From Oscheius dolichura (Eukaryota > Nematoda > Chromadorea > Rhabditida > Rhabditidae), in NCBI GenBank assembly GCA_932521035.1, contig OW051494.1, forward strand, positions 5,752,001 through 5,816,000: a stretch of DNA of 64,000 nt. Direction: 5' to 3'. The first letter of the stretch is position 1. Each line of letters starts with the position of its first letter. Shown piece by piece: positions 11,074-23,770 of the stretch. A program made the translations under genes and the position numbers. The notes beneath the pieces are model-generated. The model worked only from the letters and a program-made list of their open reading frames with translations, did not search any database and was not told the DNA's origin.

Positions 11074-13125
11074 TCAGTTGGTCTGCTCGCTATTGAGCGA
11101 GGAGTTACAGGCGGGATTGACGACACCGTCTTGTTCGGAGGAGAGGGAGATCTCTCGCTGTTTGATAACGGGAGGAGCTTTTATTCTTCGCCAGAATGAG
11201 CACCAAATGACTACGCATAGGGAGATCAGACCCATCTCCAGGAGCCACTGAAAAGGGGGAGAAGTTCTAGTCATGGGGAGGTTGACTGACCGTCGCCTGA
11301 GGGCCGTATGCCGAGAAGGCAGACGACATGAGCACGGGGGCCAGGATTCTTGAAAAACAGCCGACACTCTGGTTGATACCTTGTAGCAGACCCTAAAGAG
11401 GAATTCAGTTGGATATTATTGATATGTTACCTGTCGGCCCTTGCCCAGGACCTGGCTGAAGAGGGACTGGAGGGAGTTGTTGAGACAGGGCAGGGAGATA
11501 CCGAAGATGAGGGAATAGGAGATGTAGAAGAGCCAGATGTTGACGGGCTTCAGGTCGTAGCACCAGGACCAATTCTGGGAGGAGCCGGGCCCGTTGAACC
11601 GGTCACAATGGTCTATCTGTCCCGGGAGGAAGGGCCAGGAGAAGGTGAGCACGTGGAAGAAGAGCAAGGCACACATGGCCCAGAGACTGAAAAAAGAGAT
11701 ATGACCTAGACGTAAGGAGGTGCTGACCAGTTGAGGCGCTCCGATATCCATTTGGTGAAATTGGTAAAAACGTAGACGATTAACATCAATGTGGTCAAAG
11801 AACCGACAGCCGCCTGCATGTAGGAGTTGTAGGAGAGCACCTCGGTCCGTTGGAGTCCGAACATGACCTCACCGAAGGGACTCCCGATACTCTCAATATT
11901 GGCAGTCATCATCATACGCGCGGCCCTGGCGAACTGAAAAAGGGGAGATCTTCTAGTCATGGGGTGGATGACTCACCATACAGACGGCTATGGCCAGCAC
12001 ATCCACTCGAATTGTGGTCACCACGTTCCTCTCTGAAATATATACATCAGTATTTGTCAGGATTAGATCAAACCGAGATCACAGTCACTATCCAGGGCGA
12101 TAGAGTAGGCCGACTGGGTGTCTGCGTCGGGCGGGTTGAATCTGTCCAGTCCGTCGTCCAGACCAAAGACAAGGATGCCAATACTGAAAAGGAGGAGTTG
12201 CTTGTCGGGTGGCCGTTGCTCACCATATAATGTTGATCAGAATGGCTAGTACTGCTGGCGTGGTGTAGGCCGAAAATCGCATGAAACCCAATTCAAGGCC
12301 TTCTTCGCCAATCCACGTGAACGCCATCTGTACAGCTGAAGAAGGAACCAGATTCTCTCGGCTGGGAAAGGCAACAACAACGCGAAATAATACTTACCAG
12401 GACCGATGTTCAGACCGATCAAAGCGCCTCCTCCGGCCAAAGCCATAGCCCTCGTCCTGTCCTCCGTGGTCGTGGCCGCCGAAATATAAGAGAAGTAGGT
12501 TCCCCGGTTGCCTGGAAATCAATAGCTTGTATTGGAGAAGGCGGCTGTTCTTACCACTTCCAGCACCGTTGAGAAATCGGGAGATGAGAAGGGCGATGGT
12601 TCTGTAGGCGAGAGGGACTCCGTTGAGGGTCATGTAGAGGAGATTGCCGATGATGGAGAGGACGACAGAGAAGAGCAGGGGAGGGAGGACATTGCCCGTC
12701 CTCGTGCTCCAATAACCTGCAATTTGGAGGATGAGAGGAGGGAGGAAGACAAGGCACCTAAAAGAGGGGCGAAGAGAGCTTCGCCTAATCCAGACACGGC
12801 CATGATAATCCCGACAACTGAAGCAGAGGTAGTGGAGTCGAGCTGAAATGGGGTTGTAAGGAGTGTGGAGGGCTGGTACGTGAGAGGTCATGTCATCTCG
12901 GCCGAAGCGAGGTGGACATCTCGACTGGCTGCAAATATGGCTCCAGGTGGGGGAGTCCCCTCTCCGACCTACCTGCTGAACATAGGGCCAGAAGGAATAC
13001 ACGAAGAAGGAAAACTGGAAGGCGTCCAGGAAGGAGAATGCGCTCACCACGTAGACATTCTTCCAGTCGCTTTGGAGACCCGACGTCGACCCGAATTTTG
13101 TATGGATATGTGAGATTTTAGTCAT
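11074..13125 (-). CDS. MFSD8: MFSD8 / CLN7-like lysosomal major facilitator protein
   Basis: MFSD8 is a 12-helix lysosomal membrane transporter of the major facilitator superfamily; the human gene underlies a form of neuronal ceroid lipofuscinosis. The spliced minus-strand protein begins MTKISHIHTKFGS and gives helix 1 with the family-like FSFFVYSFWPYVQQ. VVGIIMAVSGLGEALFAPLL and GNLLYMTLN with LLISRFLNGAGSG follow. Then comes a cytoplasmic-loop block with AATTTEDRTRAMALAGGGALI and LNIGPG, which is the MFS A-like and helix 4-5 signature. Near the end are NIWLFYISYSLIFGISLPCL and LFSQVLGKGRQ, both matching the family's C-terminal half. About a dozen introns are 30-50 nt. An acceptor TTTTCAG lies directly before the ATG. 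A secreted protein gene lies 160 bp upstream on the same strand, possibly co-transcribed. Confidence 0.85.
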
Positions 13126-13285
13126 CTGAAAACGGGAGTCTACTTGGTATTTTTGGGGACGGAAGAAAGGGTCGGGAGTGTAAGGGGAACCAGTTAAAAG
13201 AAGGCACTAGTCTTTTTGTAGGCGGGATGAAATTGACGTCAAGAAACAGGTTGGCTAGACAGATGAGAGGGGCACCAGAGGGCAC

Positions 13286-14494
13286 CTATGCAAATGGACG
13301 GATCACGTGGGATGTGACCCGGTTGGGGAGAGATATGATGGTACGAAGCGGCAGGAGAGGCGGGCGAGACACGGCCGGCCATTTTATACCGTAATAATGA
13401 CCGAAGTTGGGAAAGGTTATTCGCCTAAGAGAAAAAAAGACATCACGAGAGAGACAACGTGACCTGAAACAGAGATCGTGACCAAAAACTGAGACGTCTC
13501 TCGAGAAGATTCGCCCGAAAGCCGCGCTTCTGCCCCCTCCGGACCGGCAAAGCACCGCTTCCCCGGGCCCCTGCTTGGAGGAGGATGGACAAAGTGCAGT
13601 CTGTCTGCCGGCAGGTGTAAGCTGAACCTGCTTCCGAAGATCACGCGACCACCTCCAATACATATCAATATTTATAAGCAGAACAACAAAGGCCGAGAGG
13701 AACAGAGACGACCGAGTGGACGCCCCGTAGTAAGGGAGGGGGTGCGAGGGGTCCGGCGAGAAGGTCTGCCCGAACTGTAGCTGGGCCTGCTGCATAAAGA
13801 CCTGAAGAGAACGACTGTTCGCTATAGGGAGCAGTACCTGTGGATGGTTGCAGCTGCCCCCTTTACAGCAGCACAGGAGACAGGGCCCGCTGGCCGTCTG
13901 CACAGTGTTGCAGCCTTGTTTCTCTATGCCTAATCCACACTTTGGAAGGCCCAGAGGCGGCTGGAAGTTGTTGGCACAGCCGAAGTTGGCCACGCCGGCG
14001 GCTGGCTGATACCTGCCAAGGAGGAACTGACGGAGGAGGCCGGGGACTTACGTGACGGCACACCAGTCCTGGAAGGGGTCGGCCGAGCACCGTTGGTTGA
14101 CGATGGAGTGCTGACCGGAGATGTAGCTGCCTGTAATCCGTGCTATGTGTCATCCAGCTTTTTTCGTCTCTTCTGTCACCCGATGTCCCCACATGATCAG
14201 GCTCTGTTTATTTATAGTAATGGTTCCAAAAAAAACCAGTTATGTCCTGATGTTCAAGGACTTCTCAGTCCGGGGGAAACCCAAACGTCACCAGGGGAAA
14301 ACAGTCAAAAAAGATGTGTATTTTCTTGTGTGCCATCGCCTTGAGGACTGTTTGCTTAGTCTCTGCTTATTCGACTCCAGAGGCATACGTTACTCTTTAG
14401 AAGACATACCGGCATAGCAATTCCCATTGGGTTGGGGAGGACACGGCCGGACGGCGATGGGGACGAGGGAAAGGAGCACGAGCACGGGGAACAT
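13286..14494 (-). CDS. Secreted or GPI/membrane-anchored Cys-rich protein
   Basis: It begins with a signal peptide (MFPVLVLLSLVPIAVRPC). A spaced cysteine module follows, with CSADPFQDWCAV, FGCANNF, KCGLG, GCNTV, GPCLLCCCKGGSCNHP. After a Pro/Gln-rich linker comes a hydrophobic stretch (SLFLSAFVVLLINIDMYW) that could be a membrane helix or GPI signal. Introns at about 14410, 14050 and 13835 are canonical. The CCC...CN ending recalls nematode ET-module proteins; that is a resemblance, not a confirmed match. The open frame runs on to 13286 through low-complexity sequence, so the true C-terminus may be earlier or use another splice. The start is the first ATG, at the signal peptide. Confidence 0.6.
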
Positions 14495-16120
14495 TGACGG
14501 CGAATGAGGGTCCTTTGTGGCGGCTGACTCAAAACGGCCAGCGGCAACGAATTTCGAGATCTCGTTGTGTGTACATGGCTCCCTTTTTCATGGCCATTCA
14601 CATTTGTGGGACACTGGACATTGCCGACTGACCATACGTTGATTGTACAATTACGGACACGAGTCGTTTCCAATACTTCTTCTCGATGGCAGTCTGCTTG
14701 TCTAGAGACGGGAGGCCTCTATAAATTACCGAAGAAAGTGGGTTCATGGCTTCTGTGTCTGATTTGGTCGCGATGAACCCAGTTTGTGAGTAAATGGGTA
14801 TGACGATGAGTGCAGTCTCTCGCGGGGTTTATGACCGTCAGATGGGGAACCGTTCGTCGACGGAAACTAGTACAATAAAAGGCAGAGAATTTGCAGCAGT
14901 TCCCTGTGAGAATCCCATCACATTTGGTCTTGGGCCATTAGACGAAATCAGGGGGTTGGCTAGTCAAGAGGACAACAACCGGAGGGGATGACGAGGACAG
15001 AACAGAACAGCCAGGACACAATTACCTTGAAAGTTTGTCGAAGATCATTTCCGCTGACCCCCGAAGAGACAGAAAGGCGCGCATCTGACGTAGGGGAACT
15101 GTGAAGCGGTAAGCAACTTTTCTAGCGGGTTTGTACTGGAAAACAAATACTTTGGAAGGGGAGGGGGATTTATACGCGGAAGAATTGGTAGAAACTCAGG
15201 AGCGTGTGGACGAAGGTGACTGTGAGGGTAGAACTGGAATGTCGACAGCTTCATCGAGTATCCCTGTGAGTTCAAGAAGGACGAAAGTGATCTCCAGATC
15301 ACCATGCCCATTGTTTTTTTCTAGTCTCGGTGATTTCCTACTAGGTCTCTATTTTCAGACAGAGCATTCCTTCGAACCACCTTGAACACTTAGCCATGCC
15401 CTTTATCATCTTGTCACGAACGACCGAACTTCGTCGATTTGACGACCGACTACTCATGAGCACGGGGGAGTTGAAAGGGAACCTCTAGACTCGGCCGGAT
15501 GCCTCTCTCCAAGCTGCCTCACAAGTCAGAGAAATAGGAGAAAAGGAGAGGAGAAGGGACGTTTCTCTTGATACTTGAAGGCAACTGTTGTTGTTGACCA
15601 TTTTTTGTTTTGATTTTATCAACAGACGGGCAGAAGTAAGAGTTTTGAAAGATTCCTAGAAGAGGACGCAAGGAGAGAGGAAATTGATCGATGGTCTAGA
15701 AAGCGAACCAAGCTACCATATGTATTTAATATCGCGTCAAATCCAGCTCCACGAGGAGTTCACCAGTTATATTTTATTAGAGGTGTATTTTTCTTTCGGA
15801 TGTGCCATCCCGAGGGTCAGCCCGGCGGGGTTGACACCGCGGGGGTGTCCGACCCCAAGAGGCTCCGACCTTTAATTTCATCAGCTGTAAAGTTGAGCTA
15901 GTTGTTGTACGAGGACTCCTCTAAAAGCCACCTGATCCCCCTCTTCCTCCTTCTCCTCTTCCCCCCTGTCCCTTTCCCCGTCCAAATGTCTCCATTCCTG
16001 TAAATTAGTCCCGTTCCTGCCATCCTCCCGGGTCATGTTTATTCTATAATCGATGGCCGAGCAAAGCGATAGCCGTCTCTTGACCAGACGCTTTTGTCCT
16101 CTCCAAAGACATCTTCCAGA
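14495..16120. other. Intergenic, no gene recognised
   Basis: The 1.6 kb between the divergent secreted-protein gene and CLUH holds scattered open frames with no recognisable protein features. The last 25 bases give an acceptor-like CTTCCAG one base before the CLUH start codon. Confidence 0.3.
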
Positions 16121-19100
16121 ATGACGACGGGTGCCCCAGCAGGTTCATCCAAGGACGACCACGACTCCGGCCACGACTCGACCAGTGTCACCCCCGACAG
16201 CGACAGAGCCACTTCCCCAGGTCTGCCCCTCTACCCGCTCCCCGAATTAAGAATATTTCCAGGAGATACAAATAATGCAACGCCAGCTGAAGCGACGATC
16301 AAGCTCAAGATACAGTGCAGCCCCTCAGAAACATTTGAACTCACAGTAAGTGGCCCGGTCCTTTTTTGTGTTCAGCCCCCTGGTTGCAGGTCAGCAATGC
16401 CGAGATAGTGCAGGAGATACACCAGATCCTGATGGAGAAGGAGTCCACCTGCCACAGGACGTGCTTCTCCCTCCACGTCAACAGCCAGCCAATCGACACA
16501 TTCACGGAGTTGAGGAATGTCCCCGGTCTCGTCGACGGCAGTTTGCTACAAGTCGTCGAAGGTATTTTATTCTCTTTGTTGGTCTAAAAGGGGTGTTTTA
16601 GAGCCGTACACAGTGAGAGAGGCTCGTATCCACTTGCGCCATGTTAGGGAACTGTTGAAAGGACAGGACCTGGCCGACGGCTGCAACGGGGTGGACGGCG
16701 CCTCGGTGACATTCCTCTCGACGATCAACATGCAGGAACAGAACAAGGCCAAGGAGTCGAAGCCCTTCGAGGGTCTGCCGCCAGAACACGCCCTCCCCGG
16801 AGTCAAGGTATTCCTCTTCGTTTCCAATTGCATCATTTCAACAGGAACGTTCTTTGAGTCACATGCTGCCCACAGTTGTCGGTGGCCCCCAGGCTATCAA
16901 GAATCTCGGGATATCCTCCTGGAATCCGCCGGTCGGTCCCCGAAAACTACACGGAGACGTTCTCTACCTCTATGTGGACACCATCGAGAAGCGACGACTA
17001 CACATCACATGTTGCACAAAGGTACCCCGTCCTCCTCCCACCCTGATCACCCCTTTTCTAGGGCTACTACATAAATTCGTCTAGTGACGACACTTTTAAC
17101 CCAGCTCACAAGACCTCAAATAAATCAGTCTACCACAGTCTCGTCGATCTCCTGATATCGGCCAGTCCCGGCTTCAAAAAGGCCTACATGACCCTGATAA
17201 AGAAGAGGTTCGACCGCCACGTGATGGAGAGACTCCCGACGCCGTACCCCGTCTACTCGTGGGTCACCTGCGACAAGACCATCACGGAGGACGCCTTCCG
17301 AGCAGACGAGTACACACAGCCACACCGAGTGGGCTTTGAAGGTTCGTCGGCGTTTCTCTTCTCTCGACAGAGGCCATTTCAGACCATTTACCGGGACAAG
17401 TGAGAGATTGGAACGAGGAGTTGCAGGCGACGTACGAGCTGCCGCGGACGAGTCTGACAGAACGGGTCGTCAGGGATCGGAGCGTGTTCAAAATTCACGG
17501 AGATTTCGTCGGAGCAGCCATCAAGGTCCGTTTCCCCGGTATAAACACGCAGCCGTTTTTCAGGGTGCCTCAAATGTGATGGATGGAAATGTAATGGCTA
17601 TAAACCCGGCCGACGACCCGAAGACACACATGTACATTTGGAACAATATCTTTTTCAGTCTGGGATTCGATGTCAAAGACCACTACAAGGTTAGCCCCCG
17701 TTCTATTTCATCCCAAAGAAACGGTTTAGGAGCTCGGAGGGGATGCCGCTGCGTTCGTGGCCGTGTCGGCCGATCTCCAGGGCGTCAAAGCCTACTCGGC
17801 CCTAGACCTGCCCAAGTTGAGGACACTGGGAATGGCCATCATCGACTACAAAGGATACCGCGTCACGGCCCAGAGCATCATCCCCGGCATCCTCGAGAGG
17901 GAACAGGAGCAGTCGGTCGTCTACGGGTCCATCGACTTCGGGAAGACGGTCGTCTCCAACGAGGTCTACCACGAGATTCTCGACGAGGCCGCCAAATCCC
18001 TGCGAATTCTCCCCCACGAAGTGTTGACCGGCGAGGGCGACAACGAGAAACGTATCAAGCTGTTTACCAGCTTCGAGACGAAGGTGCCCTTTTCTCTTTG
18101 CCTTTTCTAGCCAGTCCTTTCAGGGCATCATTGGTAACGATAGCCGCCACTACGTTCTCGACTTGTTGAGGACTATGCCACCCGACGTACACTTCCTGGA
18201 AGGGGCTACAGTATCCGAGACGGCAGCCAATGCCGGATATCCACGCAAATTTCCCCACAAACTGGCATCTCTGAGACAGGAACTCATCGAATTCTTCTAC
18301 GAGTAAGAGGGCTCCGTTATTTTAACAGACAATTTCTACAGGGCCCGTTGTATGAAGTTCATCCGAAGCGTGGCCACCTCAGTCCGCCAGAATCCTCCCG
18401 AGGACAAGACGGAATCCGAACAACTCGGTCTGTTTCCCTCTTATTTTGGGTGTATCAAACTGGTTCAGAAAAGGAAATGGGACGAATATTCTTGGAATTA
18501 TCAGAGGGCCGCGATGCCACGACGGAGATCCCCCTCCTGATGGACGCCATTGTGAAGGCGGCGGCCGAAGTGAACTCCATGGCCGAGGACCGATTGGACA
18601 TCCGCTTCAATCCCGACTGCTATGCCCCCACAGTCCGCCATTCCCCGGATGAAGACCTCGTCAAACAGCGATCCCTCGTAGCCGAGGCGGCCGAGTTCAT
18701 CCTGACCTCCCAGCTGCCGACAGTCTACAGCGAGCTGCTGGACGAGAGCGTGAAACCTATCGACGGGGCCGGCCTCGTCGAACACCTTCATTCTCGCGGA
18801 GTCAACGTCCGATATTTAGGAGAAGTCCTCAAAAAGGTACTCTTACTTCTCTTTTTCCTTGACCCAGTTCTTTTTTCAGTTCAAAGGCACCACCTCATAT
18901 GTGTATCCCCTGGCCCTGGTGGAGCTCCTTTCCCGTTGTGCTAAGCACGTCCTGCGCCCTCTCCTCTTCTCCGTGCCACAGGAACAACTGGCCCAGGCGG
19001 TGTCCCATCTGTTGAACAATCTCCTCGGCTACGGTGCCCAGGAGAACGGAGTCCAGGTCAACGAGACCAAGTCGTCTAAGAAGGCCGGCAAGAAGACGAA

Positions 19101-20506
19101 GAAGTCCTCGTGTGAATGGGCCTCTGTAAATGTGAAGAGCATGTGGAAAGCCATCTCGGAGGATGCCGTCAAGTATTACGGGTTCGACCTCGAGGTGCGT
19201 TCTGGCTTGTCTCCCTAATATTGTCTTTTTTAGGCCGAGTCGATAGACGAGCTGATGTCTCGACATGGTTTCCAAAAGGTGTCGCTCCTCCGCCGGGTCT
19301 GCCACACTATGGGAGTCCAGCTCTTAAACAAGGTTGGTGCCTGCCAATTCCTTTCGAGACCCGCCACTTTTAGGAATACGTCTTCGACGTCAAATCCAAG
19401 GTCCCCTTCACCGAATTTGATGTCTACGGCCTGTACCCGGTGACGAAGCACCGCAGTGTAAGACTGTCCCTCCTCCCTTGACCACCTTCCATTTCAGCCG
19501 GCCGCCTCTGATGCCAAGAAGCTCTTCCAGCGAGGTCAACAGGCCATCAACGTGGGCCAGGTGCGGGAGGCCTTTGAATACATCGCCGAGTCCGTCAACT
19601 TCATGACCTCCGTCTACGGGGCCATCCATCCGGAACTGTCCCAGGGGCTGCGCTCCCTGGCTCGGCTGTCCTACATCCTTGGAGACAACACCGAGGCCCT
19701 CTCCCAGCAGCACAAGGCCACCCTCATCAGCGAGCGGTGCAACGGCCTCGACCACTCCACCACCATCCAGGAATATGTCAGTCCCCTGGTCAATTCCCCC
19801 TAACTGTCCTTTCCAGATCCATCTGGCCCACTACGCTTTCGGCAATCTGTTCATAACAGCGGCTCTCCGTCTTCTCTACCGAGCCCGCTATCTCCTGCTC
19901 ATCGCCCACGGCGAAAGACACCCGATCATGACCCAGATCGACGGCAACATCGGGGTCATCCTCTTCGCTACCCAAGAATACGACACGGCCATCAAGTATC
20001 TCCAATTGGCCACTGATTGTTCCACGCGGAGGGAGGACGCCGTCCGACTCAGGGTAAGAGCCATCCTCTTTGTCCGACCCAGAGATTCCGTTCAGGACGC
20101 TCTCCTCACCCACATGTTGGCCCGTTGTCACGCGGCTCGGGGAGATTACCGGGCGGCATTGAATGCCGAGAAGGAGACGTATTCCGTCTATAACACGATG
20201 TTCGGCCCGGAGCACGAGAAGACGAAGGAGTCGTCGGAGATGCTGAGACAGCTCACCCAGCAGGCCGTCTCCTTCCAGAAGACCATGATGGACCCCTCAA
20301 GGGCCACCTCCCTGGCCCACCTCATCCCCCCTCAGGTACAGTCTCCGTCTCCCCCACACCTCGTTCTTCAGCAACCATCCCTGACTTCGATCCTCGAAAT
20401 TTTGAATATAATCAATGGTTTTATCTACGTATACACGCCGGCACTGGAAGAAAAAGAAAACGAGAACAAGGAACAGCCAAAACTGGCCGAGGAGGCTCTA
20501 GACTAA
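16121..20506 (+). CDS. CLUH: CLUH (clustered mitochondria protein homolog)
   Basis: CLUH/Clueless is a cytosolic protein that binds mRNAs of nuclear-encoded mitochondrial proteins; its loss clusters mitochondria. Exons joined across about 17 short introns follow family order. After a low-complexity N-terminus comes the ubiquitin-like CLU-N block ([37 protein letters not shown]). The GSKIP-like region has [13 protein letters not shown]. The CLU domain includes [53 protein letters not shown] and [19 protein letters not shown]. The C-terminal TPR region has [29 protein letters not shown] and [11 protein letters not shown]. It ends in an acidic Glu-rich tail. ATG at 16121 follows an acceptor TTCCAG and an A. 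Confidence 0.93.
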
Positions 20507-20861
20507 GGATGCCCCGGCTGCTTTCGATTCGTCTGGTCTCTCAATTTTTTGTAGGATTTTTTTAGATCTCATAGGTGCGTATAGATTAGGTTTAGGGCTT
20601 TATTGTTTCAGTTTTGTTGATTGTTATCCACTTTCTTGTTTGTTCGTTCAAGCCTAATTTGCTCAACTGTTTTGTTCAGAGTGATACTACATAAACTGAA
20701 TTTTATAATTTTTATTTAGAAATTTGCATAAAATCAACAAAGAGATATAACAGCTGATGATATCTTTAAGAAGAGCTCATTTAGAATTACAACAACATAG
20801 AATATCACATATACATAGACTCTTGAAATTAACGACCCGTCATAATATGACAATATTTTAA
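20507..20861. other. Short AT-rich gap between convergent 3' ends
   Basis: This holds only the 3' UTRs of CLUH (+) and cyclin T (-). No gene or repeat was seen. Base composition switches from GC-rich to AT-rich here. Confidence 0.35.
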
Positions 20862-23770
20862 CTACTCTAGTTCGCCATCTTCTAAATCATTCTTCGTCGG
20901 TCTTAAAGTAGAAGATTTTAGCATTGGTGGCAATGGTGGTGGAGGTAACGCTTGCGATATCCCATAATTTGATAAGCTCGGAAGCGATCTCGGTGGAGTT
21001 AGCTGATCCTCTACTTTCATAGATGACACTATAGCTGTAGGAGTGATTCCACGATGATCCTGCGAATGAAAAGATTTAAAAAATATTTTTTTTCTACCTT
21101 AAAATGACCATTGTTATAAGGACGAACATTGTTGGAAGCAGGAACAAAATTTTGCATGACATCTGGTGGTCTCGGTTTTTTATATCTGAAAATATCAATT
21201 ATTAACGTACTGCTAGGACTTACGTTTGAGAATCATCTGTAGGATGCCCAGATATCTTACTGTGCTCTCTCTTCCGTTTTTCCTCTTCTTTGCTAACTTT
21301 TGCTTTTCGTTCTTCTTCCTTTCGGCGATCTCTCTCCTCTGGTTTCTCTTCCCGCTTTTTTTCTTCTTTTCTCCGTTCCTTATTCTTTTTCCTGTCTTCT
21401 TCTTTTATGTCTTCTCGGGACCTGTCATGATTTTGAGCAAGGTTAGGCATTCCTGGTAAATTCAATGGAGGCAATCCAACAGTAGTAGCAGATGATGGAT
21501 CAGGCATAAAACTTTTCCTTTGTCGTTCGACAGGTCGGTCATTTGATGCTGTTTTGGCGCGCTCCTTGTATTCGGTAAGATCAATTTTTTGCATTGGAAT
21601 TTGTGGAGGTGGAGGAGGTGGTGGTAATATAGATTCGTTATTCTGTAATTAGGTAATTAGAAAATTAACCAATTTTTAATTGAAAAAAAAGTAAAATGAA
21701 TAACTGAACGAATTTACCTTTTCGGTGTCTGTATGATGTTGTTGAGGTGGGTAGACAATTCCCTTTGCTGCGAATTTGTGAAGAGCTAATTTCGATTTGC
21801 AATTTTGATATATTTTTAAGAACTCTGCTTCCATTTCTTTAAGCATCTATGCCTACTATATACTAGTAGCAAACCTTCAAGTTTTTGAGGCGTCATTTCA
21901 CATACTCCATGATACCAAGGAAGTCCATCGGGTCGTTTGGGGATCTGAAACTTATATTTTGTGAGTGTCACAAGGAAGATTAATATTTAATCACCGTTCA
22001 TTAGCAGCCCCATATAAAAAGCTGATACTGCGCAGGGAATAGCGATTCAAGCAAGCATAAGAAGTGATCGCAGGACGTACCTCTCCTTATGCAGACAGAA
22101 TAACTATGCCTGTAGGCCCCTGCCAAACCTTGGCTGGTCTCGTAACAGCATGAAGCGCGCGAACCTCTAGTCAAAACTTTTCCCAAAAACCGACTGGGTC
22201 CAGCGAGCGCCTAATTCATGCCGTCACGACCTGCGCGAAAGGAAATTTTAAGGCAAACGGGAGAAATCCAACAGCACCTCGTGCTTTCCAAAATGGCATA
22301 CTATATCCACACAGCAAACGGCTATTTCAGCAGCTGAGTACCGAATCGCCCAGTTGGTTACGCACAACCTGCAAGAAAAACATTTTACAGAGAAGAATGA
22401 GGTAAAAATAAATCAATAAAATCTCTAATCAAAATATTTTAAAACTTACACATCTGTGGCGAAGAAATATGCACATTCTGTCAGCTTCTTATTAGAATGA
22501 TCTGTATCAATTTATATTAATCATGTCCTATAGTACTAATTACCATTTAGGACCTGACCAATATTTTTTCCAGTAATGTTGAGGACTATAGGATGCGGAA
22601 GGTCGATTTTTAAATCAAACGCTAAAATGGTGAATAAGTATGATATGTCAATGTTATTGTTTTAAACAAATGTAAAATTGAAGCCAAAAATTTAAATTAA
22701 TCCAAAGGAAACGGACAAGAAGTTTCAGGAAGACGATTAAAGGGACAGTCTCGCACTAGTTTGGTTGTGCACGAATTACTGTAGAATTAGTCTTTGGCGC
22801 CTTTTCTGGTAATTTGAATTTGATTGAAAACTCGTCATTTTGTATTTTCGCATTTTATTGTTGCATATGATTCGCTAGCTTCTGCAGATCATTTTGATAT
22901 AAAGAAATGCAAGGAATAGTGGAAAAAACGAGCGAAAATGATTTTTAACAAATAGCAGTAAATCTCATCGTACACACTTTTGTGTACGAAGGGACCTGTG
23001 CGAGACTCCCTTTAAATAAATTAACGAACCTATTGTTTGCAGCACAATATTTTCTAGCTGTACAATGTACGCTCTTGCATCATTAAAAATTTGCTGGTTG
23101 TTCTGCAATTATTTATATTAGAATAACAAAACAAACGAACCGACGGAAACTTTTTGTACTTTGGGAATTTCATTGCCCACCAAACATAGATTATATGGTC
23201 CAATTTACGAGGGCTTTCTTCACTTTTACCTGCAAGAAACAGACAAGCAGCTGCTACATCCTATAAAAGAAGCGATATTAGTTTAATAAAAACATACCAA
23301 ATAATGGAACTGAATAAATGAGTGGAAGTAATAAAAACGATGCATATGAATGCTTGCGGCGCACATACAGAGCTGAGTCCTAAAAAGAGAAATTTTGGAA
23401 ATAAAAAGCCACTTGTAATATAAAAATCTGTTGTTACTAATAACGGTTTTTCAAAAAAATTTATTGGCAAAAAAAAATCTCAACTATTATTTCGAGAAAA
23501 AAAACTTACACTTTTCCGGCTTTATCTCTCATCTGCTCATTTAGTTTATCTACCATTTCCTGTATACATCTTGTCGCACGTTGACGATATTCAAGCTCCT
23601 TTTCTAATTCCCATCCCTCTCTGACTGTTTTAGCATTGAGAATCTGAAAATACACGTTTAGGACCACTGTGTTTCAAAATTTTTCTAAAAAAATATAAAC
23701 GAACCTCCTGTTTACTAAAAAGCCATTTGTGTGGACGGTAATTAGAATGACTCGTTCCGGGATTGGACAT
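20862..23770 (-). CDS. CCNT: Cyclin T (P-TEFb regulatory subunit)
   Basis: Cyclin T pairs with CDK9 in P-TEFb, which releases paused RNA polymerase II. The first cyclin fold reads HKWLFSKQEILNAK, LEYRQRATRCIQEM, SFLLLPLI and VAAACLFLAGKSEESPRKLD, with IVQLENIVLQTIAFDLKIDL. The second fold gives TECAYFFATDVLCVTNWAIR and YSAAEIAVCCVDIVCHFGKH. A disordered tail follows: PPPPPPP, then a strongly charged KEEDRKKNKERRKEEKKREE region and Pro-rich segments ending DLEDGELE. The start ATG at 23770 lies 18 nt after a TTTTTTCTAG acceptor. One intron (near 22700-23030) carries a TTAA inverted-repeat element. Another (21945-22277, 333 nt) is unusually long and locally GC-rich. Confidence 0.9.
21945..22277 (-). 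other. Long, GC-shifted intron of cyclin T
   Basis: This intron is 333 nt, against a usual 30-60 nt. Its centre (about 22010-22270) is clearly richer in G and C than the surrounding AT-rich gene. On the minus strand it contains a block with its own acceptor (TTCGCGCAG) and donor (GTACGT). The block has stops in every frame, so it is not a coding exon. It could be an inserted repeat, a poison exon or an intronic RNA; no known RNA family was recognised. Confidence 0.35.
22737..23015. mobile_element. TTAA-flanked inverted-repeat element, copy 2 (MITE)
   Basis: The element is 279 bp with TTAA at both ends. Left end TTAAAGGGACAGTCTCGCAC is mirrored at the right end except for a 2-nt deletion. It is non-coding and lies in a cyclin T intron. 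Confidence 0.82.

Noticed and set aside
15780-15880. GC-rich inverted segment around CCCGGCGGGGTTGACACCGC as an RNA structure
   Set aside because: Only short, weak complementarity is present and no known RNA family is recognised.
22083-22090. GTACGT donor after a short leader-like stretch inside the cyclin T intron, considered as a spliced-leader RNA gene
   Set aside because: No convincing Sm-binding site or leader RNA fold follows, and the nearest T-rich tract is a poor match.
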